A stretch of 13,586 bases of DNA, taken from the NCBI GenBank assembly GCA_025353305.1, contig JANXQX010000111.1, positions 1 to 13,586 of the forward strand. Direction: 5' to 3'. The first letter of the stretch is position 1. Every line of letters begins with the position of its first letter. Both the position numbers and the translations under genes were made by a program. Below the pieces are notes generated by a model. It searched no databases. It saw only the letters and a list, made by a program, of their open reading frames with translations, and was not told the DNA's origin. Shown in pieces: positions 1 to 6,705 of this stretch. The stretch is from Holophagaceae bacterium (lineage in GTDB: Bacteria; Acidobacteriota; Holophagae; Holophagales; Holophagaceae).

Positions 1-43
1 GGCCTTCGGCCCGCAGGCGCTACGCGCCTCGCGAAGCGATTTT
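1..43 (+). terminator. Three tandem hairpins ending in TTTT (possible terminator)
   Basis: Three perfect stems with 3-nt loops lie end to end: GGCC-TTC-GGCC at 1-11, AGGCGC-TAC-GCGCCT at 15-29 and TCGC-GAA-GCGA at 29-39. TTTT follows at 40-43. On the plus strand the last hairpin plus the T run resembles a weak intrinsic terminator for a gene left of the window. On the minus strand no T run follows, so it is not an intrinsic terminator for the dehydratase gene. The T tract is short. The cluster could instead be one copy of a dispersed palindromic repeat. Confidence 0.35.
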
Positions 44-79
44 GAGCCGGAATCAGTCATGTTGGAGCTTGGCGCTTTC

Positions 80-103
80 TTGGTGTCTTCGTGTCTTGGT
101 GGT
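80..103. repeat. Degenerate 8-nt tandem repeat
   Basis: Three consecutive octamers TTGGTGTC, TTCGTGTC and TTGGTGGT occupy 80-103. A further related unit, TTGGCGCT, lies just upstream at 69-76, separated by 3 nt. The tract is intergenic, immediately before an AT-rich stretch. From memory, similar CACCAAGA-type tracts occur between genes in unrelated environmental bacteria, but I cannot verify this here. No function is assigned. Confidence 0.55.
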
Positions 104-134
104 GAATTTTTATTTTTTCGAATGCAAACTCGTA

Positions 135-380
135 TCAATGGGTGAAGGGCAGGATCGCCTCATCTATCCTCGCCGCCAGCTTGTGGTCCTTCTCGGTCAC
201 GCCACCCGCATCGTGGGTAGTGAGCTTGATGCGGACGTAGCCCCAGCCGAACTCGATATCGGGATGGTGGTTCATGGCCTCGGCGGGCGGAACCACCGCG
301 CTCACGAGGTTGAAGGATGTCATGAAATCCGGCGTCTTGATGTCGCGGTGCAGGGCACCATCGCGTTCGATCCAATTCAT
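135..380 (-). CDS. phhB: Pterin-4a-carbinolamine dehydratase (PhhB/PCD)
   Basis: This cytoplasmic enzyme dehydrates 4a-hydroxytetrahydropterin, the product formed when an aromatic amino acid hydroxylase uses its pterin cofactor, and so begins cofactor recycling. The 81-residue product is slightly shorter than typical family members (about 95-115 aa). It carries the family core, with adjacent histidines in NHHPD (H38, H39) and a third histidine in LTTHDAGG (H56), which correspond to the catalytic histidines of the family. The ATG at 380 is chosen because GGAG precedes it by 6 nt. An upstream TTG at 416 would overlap the preceding stop codon and adds residues unlike the family. The gene starts 32 bp after the hydroxylase stop on the same strand, so the two are very likely co-transcribed. 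Confidence 0.93.
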   Translation of the reverse strand: MNWIERDGALHRDIKTPDFMTSFNLVSAVVPPAEAMNHHPDIEFGWGYVRIKLTTHDAGGVTEKDHKLAARIDEAILPFTH

Positions 381-412
381 GGTTGGCTCCGGGAGGCAAG
401 GGTCGGGGGAAT

Positions 413-1975
413 TCAAGCCTTCACGCTATCAAGCAGCTCGTGGATCTCCTCGGTGAGCAGCCAGTCATCCTCGGCCTCGGCCAACCAGGCTTGAAGGGGT
501 GCGGAGTCTGATTTTCCGCTTTCCCGCATGGCTCTCACGGCTTCATAGATCTCGGCCAAGCGCGGGCTCAGGGCTTCGGCTTTCCGGGCTCGGGCCTCCG
601 CTTCGGCGTTGCCTTCGGCGAAGGCATTCAGTTCTCCAAACCATCGATCCCAATCTCCAGGATCAGCGGGGCCGCCGGCCACGGATGGCAGCCCTTCGCT
701 GATGAACAGCAGGGCCCAGGAAGGCATATCCAGGGGTTTGCCATCCTGTGTGGCCCGCAGATTGATGGCCTCATGGTCGCCCACCATGAAGCCGGTAATG
801 ATAAGGCCGGACGACAGCTTTATCTCGAAAGCCCCCCTACTGGGAAGCTCCGCTTTCCCGAAGGCCACCAAAGCTTCGCCCGACCAGGGCTTCTGCAGGG
901 CATGACCGTTCAGCGACAGGAGGATGGGGCCCTCCAAGCGGGCCAGGGAAGCCTGCAGGCTGGCGGCGGATTCAGGACCGCGAACCACTTCCACCACCTT
1001 GCCGCTCAATTCCAGGCCTCCTGTAAGCACGAGATGATTGACTGTCCGGGCCCGCAGAGCCTCATTCAAACCGAAGTCACCGCCTTGTTTCCAGGCCATG
1101 GTGGCTTCGAATGCTTCCAATACTTCGAAAAGATGATCGAAGTCCCTGGCCACGAAAAGTTGTGGCTGCATGGTGGTGATGTCATATTCGGTGTCTGCGC
1201 ATATCAGGCTCAGAGGAAGCTTGCTCACTGTCTCCGAGAGACAGCGCTCGGCTTCGCCGATGGAGGACAATAGTCCTGCGCCATAGATTTTCGGATGATC
1301 CAGATCGCCCACCAGGCCGTATTCCGCGGTCCACCAGTACAAACGCGAAGCCTTGGTGTTCTCGCTGACGTAGCGGCGACTGGCGCAGGCGGCATGCAGA
1401 CGATCTACGGACAGTTGGACTTCTGCGGGCGTGGCGGCAGGGTCCTCCTTCACCACGCTCAGGTTGCGGATGGCCTCGAAAACGGCCTGGTCTTCCACTG
1501 ATGCTATGGCCTTGAACCCCGCGACACCGCTGCGTTTCAAGTATTCGGAAAAGCGTGCGTCCGCAAGGATCGGCGCGTGGCCGGCGCTTTCATGGACGAT
1601 GTCGGGAGCCGGCGTGTACTCAACATGTTCGAAGGTGCGGATGTCCGCAGCGATGGCCAGGACACCCAGGCTCTGGAGTTCCGTGAACACCGCCGGAGGA
1701 ATGAAACCCCGCACGGACACAGCGCTCCAGCCCAGGCGGGAGAGCTTCTCGTTCATCTCATCAAGGCTTGGGATGCGCTCCAAGCCGATGCCGGTGGCCT
1801 CCAGGCCCCGCAGGTAGCTCTCCACCGCTTTGTCTTTCAGGTCCTCGGTCAGGCGGCCCAGAATGTGGCGCCAGACCGCATGGTCCCGGGGCGTATAGGC
1901 ATCGCAGTCCTGGGGGACCAAAAATCTCTGAAGATGCTTGGGAAGGGCTTGGATGGCGCGTTCCGTCGGGGTCAT
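413..1975 (-). CDS. Aromatic amino acid hydroxylase, phenylalanine-4-monooxygenase type, long form
   Basis: A non-haem iron, tetrahydropterin-dependent hydroxylase that most likely converts phenylalanine to tyrosine. Of the 520 residues, about 20-320 form the catalytic domain. The iron-binding signature PDIVHESAGHAP gives H128 and H133, and WWTAEYGL gives the third ligand E218. No N-terminal ACT regulatory domain is seen. Proteobacterial PhhA is only about 260-300 aa. This protein has some 200 extra C-terminal residues (about 320-520) of unrecognised fold; longer bacterial homologues exist to my knowledge. The ATG at 1975 is preceded by GGAG at 5 nt. The frame stays open upstream to 2185, but that part overlaps the LysR gene and is not family-like. 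The pterin dehydratase follows 32 bp downstream, which supports pterin dependence. Substrate preference (Phe versus Trp or Tyr) is inferred. Confidence 0.92.
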   Translation of the reverse strand: MTPTERAIQALPKHLQRFLVPQDCDAYTPRDHAVWRHILGRLTEDLKDKAVESYLRGLEATGIGLERIPSLDEMNEKLSRLGWSAVSVRGFIPPAVFTELQSLGVLAIAADIRTFEHVEYTPAPDIVHESAGHAPILADARFSEYLKRSGVAGFKAIASVEDQAVFEAIRNLSVVKEDPAATPAEVQLSVDRLHAACASRRYVSENTKASRLYWWTAEYGLVGDLDHPKIYGAGLLSSIGEAERCLSETVSKLPLSLICADTEYDITTMQPQLFVARDFDHLFEVLEAFEATMAWKQGGDFGLNEALRARTVNHLVLTGGLELSGKVVEVVRGPESAASLQASLARLEGPILLSLNGHALQKPWSGEALVAFGKAELPSRGAFEIKLSSGLIITGFMVGDHEAINLRATQDGKPLDMPSWALLFISEGLPSVAGGPADPGDWDRWFGELNAFAEGNAEAEARARKAEALSPRLAEIYEAVRAMRESGKSDSAPLQAWLAEAEDDWLLTEEIHELLDSVKA

Positions 1976-2027
1976 GAAGGCTCCAGGAATCAATATGGGG
2001 CCACCTGACTCTGACGGAAATCCATTA

Positions 2028-2056
2028 AAGATCGATCTTAACGTCGTTATTACGAC
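2028..2056. promoter_or_regulatory. Palindrome-rich block upstream of the hydroxylase (candidate operator)
   Basis: The 80-bp gap between the LysR-type gene and the hydroxylase contains a perfect 12-bp palindrome AAGATCGATCTT at 2028-2039. Next comes TAACG-T-CGTTA at 2039-2049, overlapping GTCGT-TATT-ACGAC at 2043-2056. Inverted repeats just upstream of a gene and beside a LysR-type regulator suggest an operator or promoter site. The last half-site reaches into the regulator's TAG stop codon. I see no convincing -35/-10 pair. Function is inferred from position and symmetry only. Confidence 0.4.
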
Positions 2057-2979
2057 TAGGAGTGAGCTCGAGCCAGGCTGGCCTTCAAGAAGCCCAGGCA
2101 GGCGAGAGCCTCGGCTCGCGCGCCACCGGCGGGTTCCAGGGCCACAACCTCCACGATCTGGGGCGTGGGTTCTTGGAGCCTCCACGCCCTCATATCAGCC
2201 GGGAAGGGGGCCAGAGGCCGCAGATCCGGGGTGATGGCGCAGGCGCCGTAGGCCCGCAGGGCAGGGTAGAGCTGCAGGAAACTCTCCACCCGGGCCACCT
2301 CCTTCACGGTGATGCCGGCCTCGGCAAATCGCTGGTTGTTGGCGCCGCCGTAGGGATCGTCCCGCAGCCAGTCCACGAAAGGCAGGCCAGCCAGATCCGC
2401 CACCTTCAAGTACTGGCGGGTTTCATGTTTCCGGGCGGTGGGCGAACCCGCCGCCGTCAGCACCACAAAAGGCAATTTCGCGAGCACCTGGCTTTCCACA
2501 CCCCGATGCGGGGGCAGCGGCGTGAAGCCCAGCGCCAGATCCAACTGGCGGGTCTGCACCTGCCGCACCAGGTCGAATGCGCCGCCGAAGCTCGTCTCGA
2601 GCTTGATGGAGCGCCGCGCCATCTCCGTGCTGATGCCGTCCAGCAGGGCCGTTGACAGCGTGGGATTCAAGCCGAGCCTTAGATTCGGTTCCAGACTTGC
2701 GAAATCCTGAAGGCGCTTCAGGTCCAGCTGGTGAAGCGGCCCTTGGGTGGCGTCGTAGAGGCGCTCGCCCCGCGGCGTGAGCTTAAGGCGTTGGCCCGGA
2801 CCCCGGTCCAGCAGCGGCTCGCCTGCGGTCACGGACTCCTCAAGCGCCCGCAAATGCTCGCTCACCACGCTGCGCGCCACACCCAGGTGCTGGGCTGCGC
2901 CTTCCAACGTCCCCGTTTCCACGGTGGTGACGAAGGATTCCAGCCAGGTCAAATGGCGTTGCAGTTTGCGGAGAGCCAT
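2056..2979 (-). CDS. LysR-family transcriptional regulator
   Basis: A 307-residue DNA-binding regulator of normal LysR length. Residues about 11-70 form the winged helix-turn-helix, with the recognisable pattern GTLEGAAQHLGVARSVVS followed by LRALEE and LTPRGERL. Residues about 95-300 match the periplasmic-binding-protein-like effector domain. It lies directly upstream of, and on the same strand as, the aromatic amino acid hydroxylase with an 80-bp gap, so it may regulate that gene. This is inferred; most LysR regulators are divergent from their targets, whereas this one is co-directional. The effector is unknown. The ATG at 2979 has no Shine-Dalgarno sequence, and a CATAAT hexamer ends 6 nt before it, so the mRNA may be leaderless. 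The neighbour behind it is pmbA, 72 bp away. Confidence 0.93.
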   Translation of the reverse strand: MALRKLQRHLTWLESFVTTVETGTLEGAAQHLGVARSVVSEHLRALEESVTAGEPLLDRGPGQRLKLTPRGERLYDATQGPLHQLDLKRLQDFASLEPNLRLGLNPTLSTALLDGISTEMARRSIKLETSFGGAFDLVRQVQTRQLDLALGFTPLPPHRGVESQVLAKLPFVVLTAAGSPTARKHETRQYLKVADLAGLPFVDWLRDDPYGGANNQRFAEAGITVKEVARVESFLQLYPALRAYGACAITPDLRPLAPFPADMRAWRLQEPTPQIVEVVALEPAGGARAEALACLGFLKASLARAHS

Positions 2980-2985
2980 GTGCGG

Positions 2986-3015
2986 ATTATGCGTTGAATC
3001 GCCACGCTGGATGAA
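2986..3015 (-). promoter_or_regulatory. Candidate promoter of the LysR gene
   Basis: On the minus strand a CATAAT hexamer (2991-2986) matches the -10 consensus at 5 of 6 positions. A weak -35-like TTCATC (3015-3010) lies 18 bp upstream. Transcription would start at or next to the ATG at 2979. This agrees with the absence of a ribosome binding site there, but the -35 match is poor. Confidence 0.3.
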
Positions 3016-3037
3016 GCCCCAAAATCAGGCGCAAGCG

Positions 3038-3051
3038 GTCCGCAACCGGAC
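3038..3051 (-). terminator. Small hairpin directly after the pmbA stop
   Basis: GTCCG-GTTG-CGGAC on the minus strand starts at the base after the pmbA TGA. The 5-bp stem with a 4-nt loop is not followed by an immediate T run, so it is at best a weak or factor-dependent termination signal. Confidence 0.2.
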
Positions 3052-4419
3052 TCAGGCCCCGCCCAGGGCCATTTCCTCGAGCAGGATCGAAAGCCCGGCG
3101 CTGCTGCCGTACCAGCGGAGATCGCTGCCCAGCGCCACGATGCGAGTGAGGAAATCGCGGAGATTGCCCGCGAAGGTTATCTTGTCCACGGCTTCCCCAA
3201 CGACGCCATCGCGGATGCGCAGGCCTGACGCACCCACGCTGAGGTCGCCGCTGACTGGATCCACGGTGTGCAGGCCCATGAGCTCCGTGATCAGCACGCC
3301 GTTCCAGGCCATGCGGTGCAACTCGGCGGAGGCTTTGTCCCCGGCTTTCGGAAAGAGGTTGAACAGCGTCACGCCGGGGTTGCCACCCAGGCCGCGGCTG
3401 GCGGTCCCAGTAGGGTGTTCGCCCATTTCCGCGGCGGTCTTCAGGGTGTGCAGGTAGGTCTTCAGCACACCCTCTTCAACCAGCACGTTGCGGCGTGTGG
3501 AGAGACCTTCGCCATCCCAAGGCTCGCTGCCCAGGCCGCGCGGCAGACGCCCGTCATCAATCAAGGTGAGCAGGGGGGAAGCGATGAGCCCACCTTTCTT
3601 CCCGGCGAACAGGCTGCGCTGCTTGAGCACGGATTCCGCCGAGAGCATCCCCGCAATGATGCCGAAGAGATCCACGGCCACTTCCGGATGCAGCACCACC
3701 GGGTACTTGCCCGCAGGCAGCGGCCTGGGGTTCAATTTCTGTTCACCTTTGATAGCGGCCTCGGCGCCCACCGCCAGCAGGTCGAAGCTTTCCGGATGGC
3801 GCCCCACGTCCCAGTGCCAGGAGGCCTGGCGGTCTGCGCCAGCGGCCACGGCCAGCTCGATGCTGGCGGAACAGCTGGAGGCGACATCGTAGGCCCGCAC
3901 ACCCTTCTGGGTGAGCAGCAGGGACGCTCCTTCGCCATCGGCCCAGGTGGCGCCACGCACCGCCACGACTTTGGAGGACGTTTTCCGCGCCGAGTCTTCC
4001 AGAGCATGGGCCCGTGCAATTCTTTGTTCGGCGGTGAGACCGGCGCCCCGGCCGTCGAAGCGGCTGGGCAGATCATCCACACCTTCGGGATCCGCCTGCC
4101 GGATCCAGGGATCCTCATCGCCCAGATCGGACAGTTCCCAGGCCTGGTTGAAGAGATCCTTGAAATCAGGTCGCGAGAGATCCGTGGTGGTGGCGGAACC
4201 CACCTTGATGCCTTTGTCCCCCCACCGCAAAACCCGGACGCCGATGCCCCCGCGCTTGGAGACGCTCAGATCTTCCAGCTCGCCATTCTGGACCTTGGCC
4301 TTGCGCGACCGGGAAACGGAAACAAAAGCCTCGGCACCACAGGCTCCGAGTTTTTCAGCATGGCGGATGCCTTCCTGCAGACTGGCTTCCAGGGATTCGG
4401 AAATGAAGGATCGGAGCAT
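3052..4419 (-). CDS. pmbA: TldD/PmbA family protein, PmbA (TldE) type subunit
   Basis: Partner subunit of the TldD/TldE protease, which in Escherichia coli matures microcin B17 and degrades the CcdA antitoxin. At 455 residues it has the normal length (E. coli PmbA is about 450). Family features include an N-terminal domain with VQNGELEDLSVSKRGGIGVRV, a central PAGKYPVVLHPEVAVDLFG segment, and the C-terminal TFAGNLRDFLTRIVALGSDLRW signature. It has no HExxxH motif; LHPEVAVD stands in its place. This identifies it as the non-catalytic TldE-type subunit. The HExxxH-bearing TldD sits 67 bp upstream on the same strand, so the heterodimer is encoded as a unit. The ATG at 4419 has AAGG 6 nt upstream. 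The natural substrate here is unknown; no precursor peptide or toxin-antitoxin pair is visible nearby. Confidence 0.94.
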   Translation of the reverse strand: MLRSFISESLEASLQEGIRHAEKLGACGAEAFVSVSRSRKAKVQNGELEDLSVSKRGGIGVRVLRWGDKGIKVGSATTTDLSRPDFKDLFNQAWELSDLGDEDPWIRQADPEGVDDLPSRFDGRGAGLTAEQRIARAHALEDSARKTSSKVVAVRGATWADGEGASLLLTQKGVRAYDVASSCSASIELAVAAGADRQASWHWDVGRHPESFDLLAVGAEAAIKGEQKLNPRPLPAGKYPVVLHPEVAVDLFGIIAGMLSAESVLKQRSLFAGKKGGLIASPLLTLIDDGRLPRGLGSEPWDGEGLSTRRNVLVEEGVLKTYLHTLKTAAEMGEHPTGTASRGLGGNPGVTLFNLFPKAGDKASAELHRMAWNGVLITELMGLHTVDPVSGDLSVGASGLRIRDGVVGEAVDKITFAGNLRDFLTRIVALGSDLRWYGSSAGLSILLEEMALGGA

Positions 4420-4486
4420 CTTGGGCCTTGGGAAATGAATACGCGGAGAGCAGCTGGAGCGCTGAGGAGGGCGGAGAAATACTGGC

Positions 4487-6571
4487 TCAGATCACCTGCG
4501 GCAGGGGTTCCGCCGTACCGCCCACCACCAGGGCTGGGACCAGGATCGTGGGCAGGGCGTCGCTGACGGGAACACCCTGGCCGTCCTTGCCGCAGGTGCC
4601 GATGTCGAAATGGTGGAGATCCGAGCCGATGCGGGTGATGGAAGCCAGCACTTCGGGTCCACAGCCCGTGAGCGTCGCGTTTTTCACCGGGTACAGGGGA
4701 ACGCCCTTTTCCACCCAGTAGCCTTCAGTGACCTGGAACACGAAGTTTCCGGTGACCGTATCCACCTGGCCGCCGCCCATGTGTTTCACGAGCAGGCCGC
4801 GGTCCAGATCCTTCACGATGGCTTCGGGCGCTTCGTTCCCCGGGGCCAGGAAGGTATTGCGCATGCGGGGGATGGGGAGGTGCCGGTAGCTTTCCCGGCG
4901 GCCGTTGCCCGTGACGTCCACGCCCATCTTCCGGGCGGTCTTGCGGGACTGCAGGTAATTTTTCAGGATGCCGTCCTCGATGAGCACCACGCGGCTCACC
5001 GGATTGCCCTCGTCGTCCATGCTCTGGCTGCCGCGCTTGAAGGGCAGGGTGCCGTCGTCGATGATCGTGACGCCGCTCCCGGCCACCTTCTCGCCCAATT
5101 TTCCGGCGAAGGCGCTCATGCCCGCCAGCGCAAGATCCGCTTCCAGACCATGGCCGCAGGCTTCGTGGATCATGGTTCCGCCTGCGGACGAACTGAGCAC
5201 GACCGGGAAGGTGCCCGCGGGCGCCGGTTGGGCGTCAAGGGCCTGGATGCTCAGGCGCACGGCCTCCTTGACGATCTTCGTCACGGCTTCATCGGTGAAG
5301 AGCTCGAATCCTCTGGTCTCACCTAGGGCCTGGTAGCCACTTTGGAGTTGCACGCCATCGCCGGAAGTGGCGTTCAGGCGCAACACGCCTTGAGTGCGAT
5401 GATCGGCGCTGAGGCTCGCGCTCCAGGTGCCCTCCTTCATTTCGGCGGAGGCGATCCACACGCTTTGAGTGGAATCGCCATAGCCCACGGAAACCTGCTT
5501 GATGGCACCGGCGCGGAGCGTTTCGCCATGCTCCCGCGCCATGCTTTCCGTGCGGCGCACCAGCGCGACTTTTTCTGAAAGCGGGACCGTTGCCGGGTCC
5601 ATTTCCACAGGGCTGGGCGTGGGGTGGACGAATTCCCGCAATTCGGGAAGGCTTGCGGCGGCGCCAATTCCGGGCGCGGCTAGAAGCTTTGCATCTTCCA
5701 GTAATTCATCAAAGGTCGGCGCGATCAGGTCCGCGAAGCGCGTGGTCTCGCCTTCCATCACACGGAGGCTGGCGCCGAAGGTCTCGCTGGCGACCACATC
5801 TTCCATTCGGCCATCGTCCATGCCAAGGGCGCAGGCTCGCCGGTATTCCACGAAAACCTCGCCGTACTCTCCGCCCCTGGAGAGCAGGGCCTCCAGGATA
5901 TGTCGGAGTTCTTCAGATGAAAATTTCGAATTCATGCGGTCCTTCCAGCGGCGCTGCCGGGCAATCTTCCAGGTTGACAGAAGGTGGGCCTCGGCCCGAT
6001 CGAGGATCTCATTGAGATCGCTGCCGTCATTCACGATCAGCGCATCAGCATGAAGCTTTTTTTCCGCATCGTGGCTCTGCGACCGCAAACGGGCGAGTGC
6101 CGCGCCCACGGGAATTCCATCCCGCGAAAGCAGGCGAGGCAGGCGCAGGTCTTCGGGTGCCTCCACAACCCAGAATTCGTCGAAGTGATGGGCGCGGCCG
6201 CGTTCCACCCACAAGGCCGCATCCAGCACAGCTCCTTTGGAGTCCGGCGGAAGCGCCGCCAGCCGGGCATCCCTAAGGGCCTCGATGCGGGGATGAAGGA
6301 TGGCGTTGAGGCGCGTCCGGGCTTCGCTGTCTTCAAATATTTTTCCACCTAGAAGCGCGCGATCCAGGTTGCCATCGGTCTTCAGAATTCCAGGACCGAA
6401 CGCCCGCACCAGTTCAGCCAAGCCCACGCTGCCTGGCTCTACGGCTTCCCGGGCCAGCTGATCGGCATCAATGATCGCCCAGCCCCGCTTGGCCATCTCC
6501 AGGGCCACAAAACTCTTGCCCGCAGCGATGCCGCCACTGAGGCCGAGGAGCGGGAAGGGCGGGTTCAGCAT
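4487..6571 (-). CDS. coaE-tldD: CoaE-TldD fusion: dephospho-CoA kinase joined to TldD metalloprotease
   Basis: One uninterrupted 694-residue frame encodes two complete enzymes. Residues 1 to about 205 are dephospho-CoA kinase, the last step of CoA synthesis: Walker A GGIAAGKS at 13-20, IDADQLAR with D35, D37 and R41, LNAILHPRI, and a normal CoaE ending (DALIVNDGS). From Met213 onward follow 482 residues of TldD, almost exactly the E. coli length (481). They include the zinc motif HEACGHGLEAD (H469, E470, H474) and GTCGKDGQ with C660, the probable third ligand. No stop codon separates them. However, Met213 (ATG at 5935) has a good ribosome binding site of its own, so TldD alone may also be made. 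The chosen start (ATG 6571) has GGAGGG directly abutting it, closer than ideal; a TTG at 6616 is less likely. pmbA follows 67 bp downstream. A sequencing indel near the CoaE end is the main alternative to a real fusion. Confidence 0.9.
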   Translation of the reverse strand: MLNPPFPLLGLSGGIAAGKSFVALEMAKRGWAIIDADQLAREAVEPGSVGLAELVRAFGPGILKTDGNLDRALLGGKIFEDSEARTRLNAILHPRIEALRDARLAALPPDSKGAVLDAALWVERGRAHHFDEFWVVEAPEDLRLPRLLSRDGIPVGAALARLRSQSHDAEKKLHADALIVNDGSDLNEILDRAEAHLLSTWKIARQRRWKDRMNSKFSSEELRHILEALLSRGGEYGEVFVEYRRACALGMDDGRMEDVVASETFGASLRVMEGETTRFADLIAPTFDELLEDAKLLAAPGIGAAASLPELREFVHPTPSPVEMDPATVPLSEKVALVRRTESMAREHGETLRAGAIKQVSVGYGDSTQSVWIASAEMKEGTWSASLSADHRTQGVLRLNATSGDGVQLQSGYQALGETRGFELFTDEAVTKIVKEAVRLSIQALDAQPAPAGTFPVVLSSSAGGTMIHEACGHGLEADLALAGMSAFAGKLGEKVAGSGVTIIDDGTLPFKRGSQSMDDEGNPVSRVVLIEDGILKNYLQSRKTARKMGVDVTGNGRRESYRHLPIPRMRNTFLAPGNEAPEAIVKDLDRGLLVKHMGGGQVDTVTGNFVFQVTEGYWVEKGVPLYPVKNATLTGCGPEVLASITRIGSDLHHFDIGTCGKDGQGVPVSDALPTILVPALVVGGTAEPLPQVI
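5933..5946 (-). promoter_or_regulatory. Internal ribosome binding site and ATG for TldD
   Basis: On the minus strand GGAAGGA is followed after 4 nt by ATG (5935-5933), exactly where the TldD family length would place the N-terminus. This is a better-spaced site than the one at the fusion start, suggesting that free TldD can be translated besides the CoaE-TldD fusion. In the +1 frame a TGA (5934-5932) overlaps this ATG as ATGA, the usual form of a gene overlap. Confidence 0.55.
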
Positions 6572-6581
6572 CCCTCCATAG

Positions 6582-6616
6582 TAGGCCGTAGGCCGTGGGC
6601 GGTGGGCTGTGGGCAA
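6582..6616. repeat. Degenerate 7-nt tandem repeat, left block
   Basis: Five consecutive heptamers TAGGCCG, TAGGCCG, TGGGCGG, TGGGCTG and TGGGCAA lie in the region just upstream of the coaE-tldD start. The consensus is TRGGCNG. A related block in opposite orientation lies at 6676-6703. Confidence 0.7.
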
Positions 6617-6620
6617 CGAG

Positions 6621-6675
6621 TAGGATATTTTTTATAGAAGTTGGTTGCACCGAAGGCGCATCCACATTGAACCTG
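6621..6675 (-). promoter_or_regulatory. AT-rich segment, possible promoter region for coaE-tldD
   Basis: Between the two heptamer blocks lies an AT-rich run (about 6625-6637). On the minus strand it reads TATAAAAAATATCC and contains the -10-like TATAAA (6636-6631). No acceptable -35 hexamer sits 16-18 bp upstream. A small stem GCACC-GAA-GGCGC with one G-U pair lies at 6647-6659. Promoter function for the coaE-tldD-pmbA run is inferred from position and base composition. Confidence 0.25.
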
Positions 6676-6703
6676 CAGCCCACCACCTACAGCCCATAGC
6701 CAT
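6676..6703. repeat. Degenerate 7-nt tandem repeat, right block (inverted)
   Basis: Heptamers CAGCCCA, CCACCTA, CAGCCCA and TAGCCAT are the reverse-complement form of the 6582-6616 repeat. Aligned as an inverted pair, 6584-6613 and the reverse complement of 6674-6703 agree at 22 of 30 positions, and all eight differences are transitions. The block ends just short of the stop codon of the secreted-protein gene (6706-6708). Confidence 0.65.
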
Positions 6704-6705
6704 TT

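Larger units (their letters stand above)
1..134. other. Intergenic region with tandem hairpins and an octamer repeat
   Basis: No gene is supported here. The region lies downstream of the minus-strand pterin dehydratase gene and runs to the window edge. It holds three adjacent small hairpins at 1-43 and a degenerate 8-nt tandem repeat at 80-103, both listed separately, then an AT-rich stretch at about 105-120. Plus-strand open frames that start here run antisense through the dehydratase and hydroxylase genes and resemble no protein family I know. Confidence 0.7.

Noticed and set aside
42..494. 150-codon plus-strand open frame near the left edge
   Set aside because: It crosses non-coding repeats and then lies antisense to the pterin dehydratase and hydroxylase genes.
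1976..2185. Upstream extension of the hydroxylase frame
   Set aside because: These 70 codons overlap the LysR gene and are unlike the family; the ATG at 1975 has a well-placed GGAG.
3268..4566. 432-codon plus-strand open frame opposite pmbA
   Set aside because: It is antisense to a clear PmbA protein, has no recognisable domain, and arises from GC-rich codon bias in the opposite strand.
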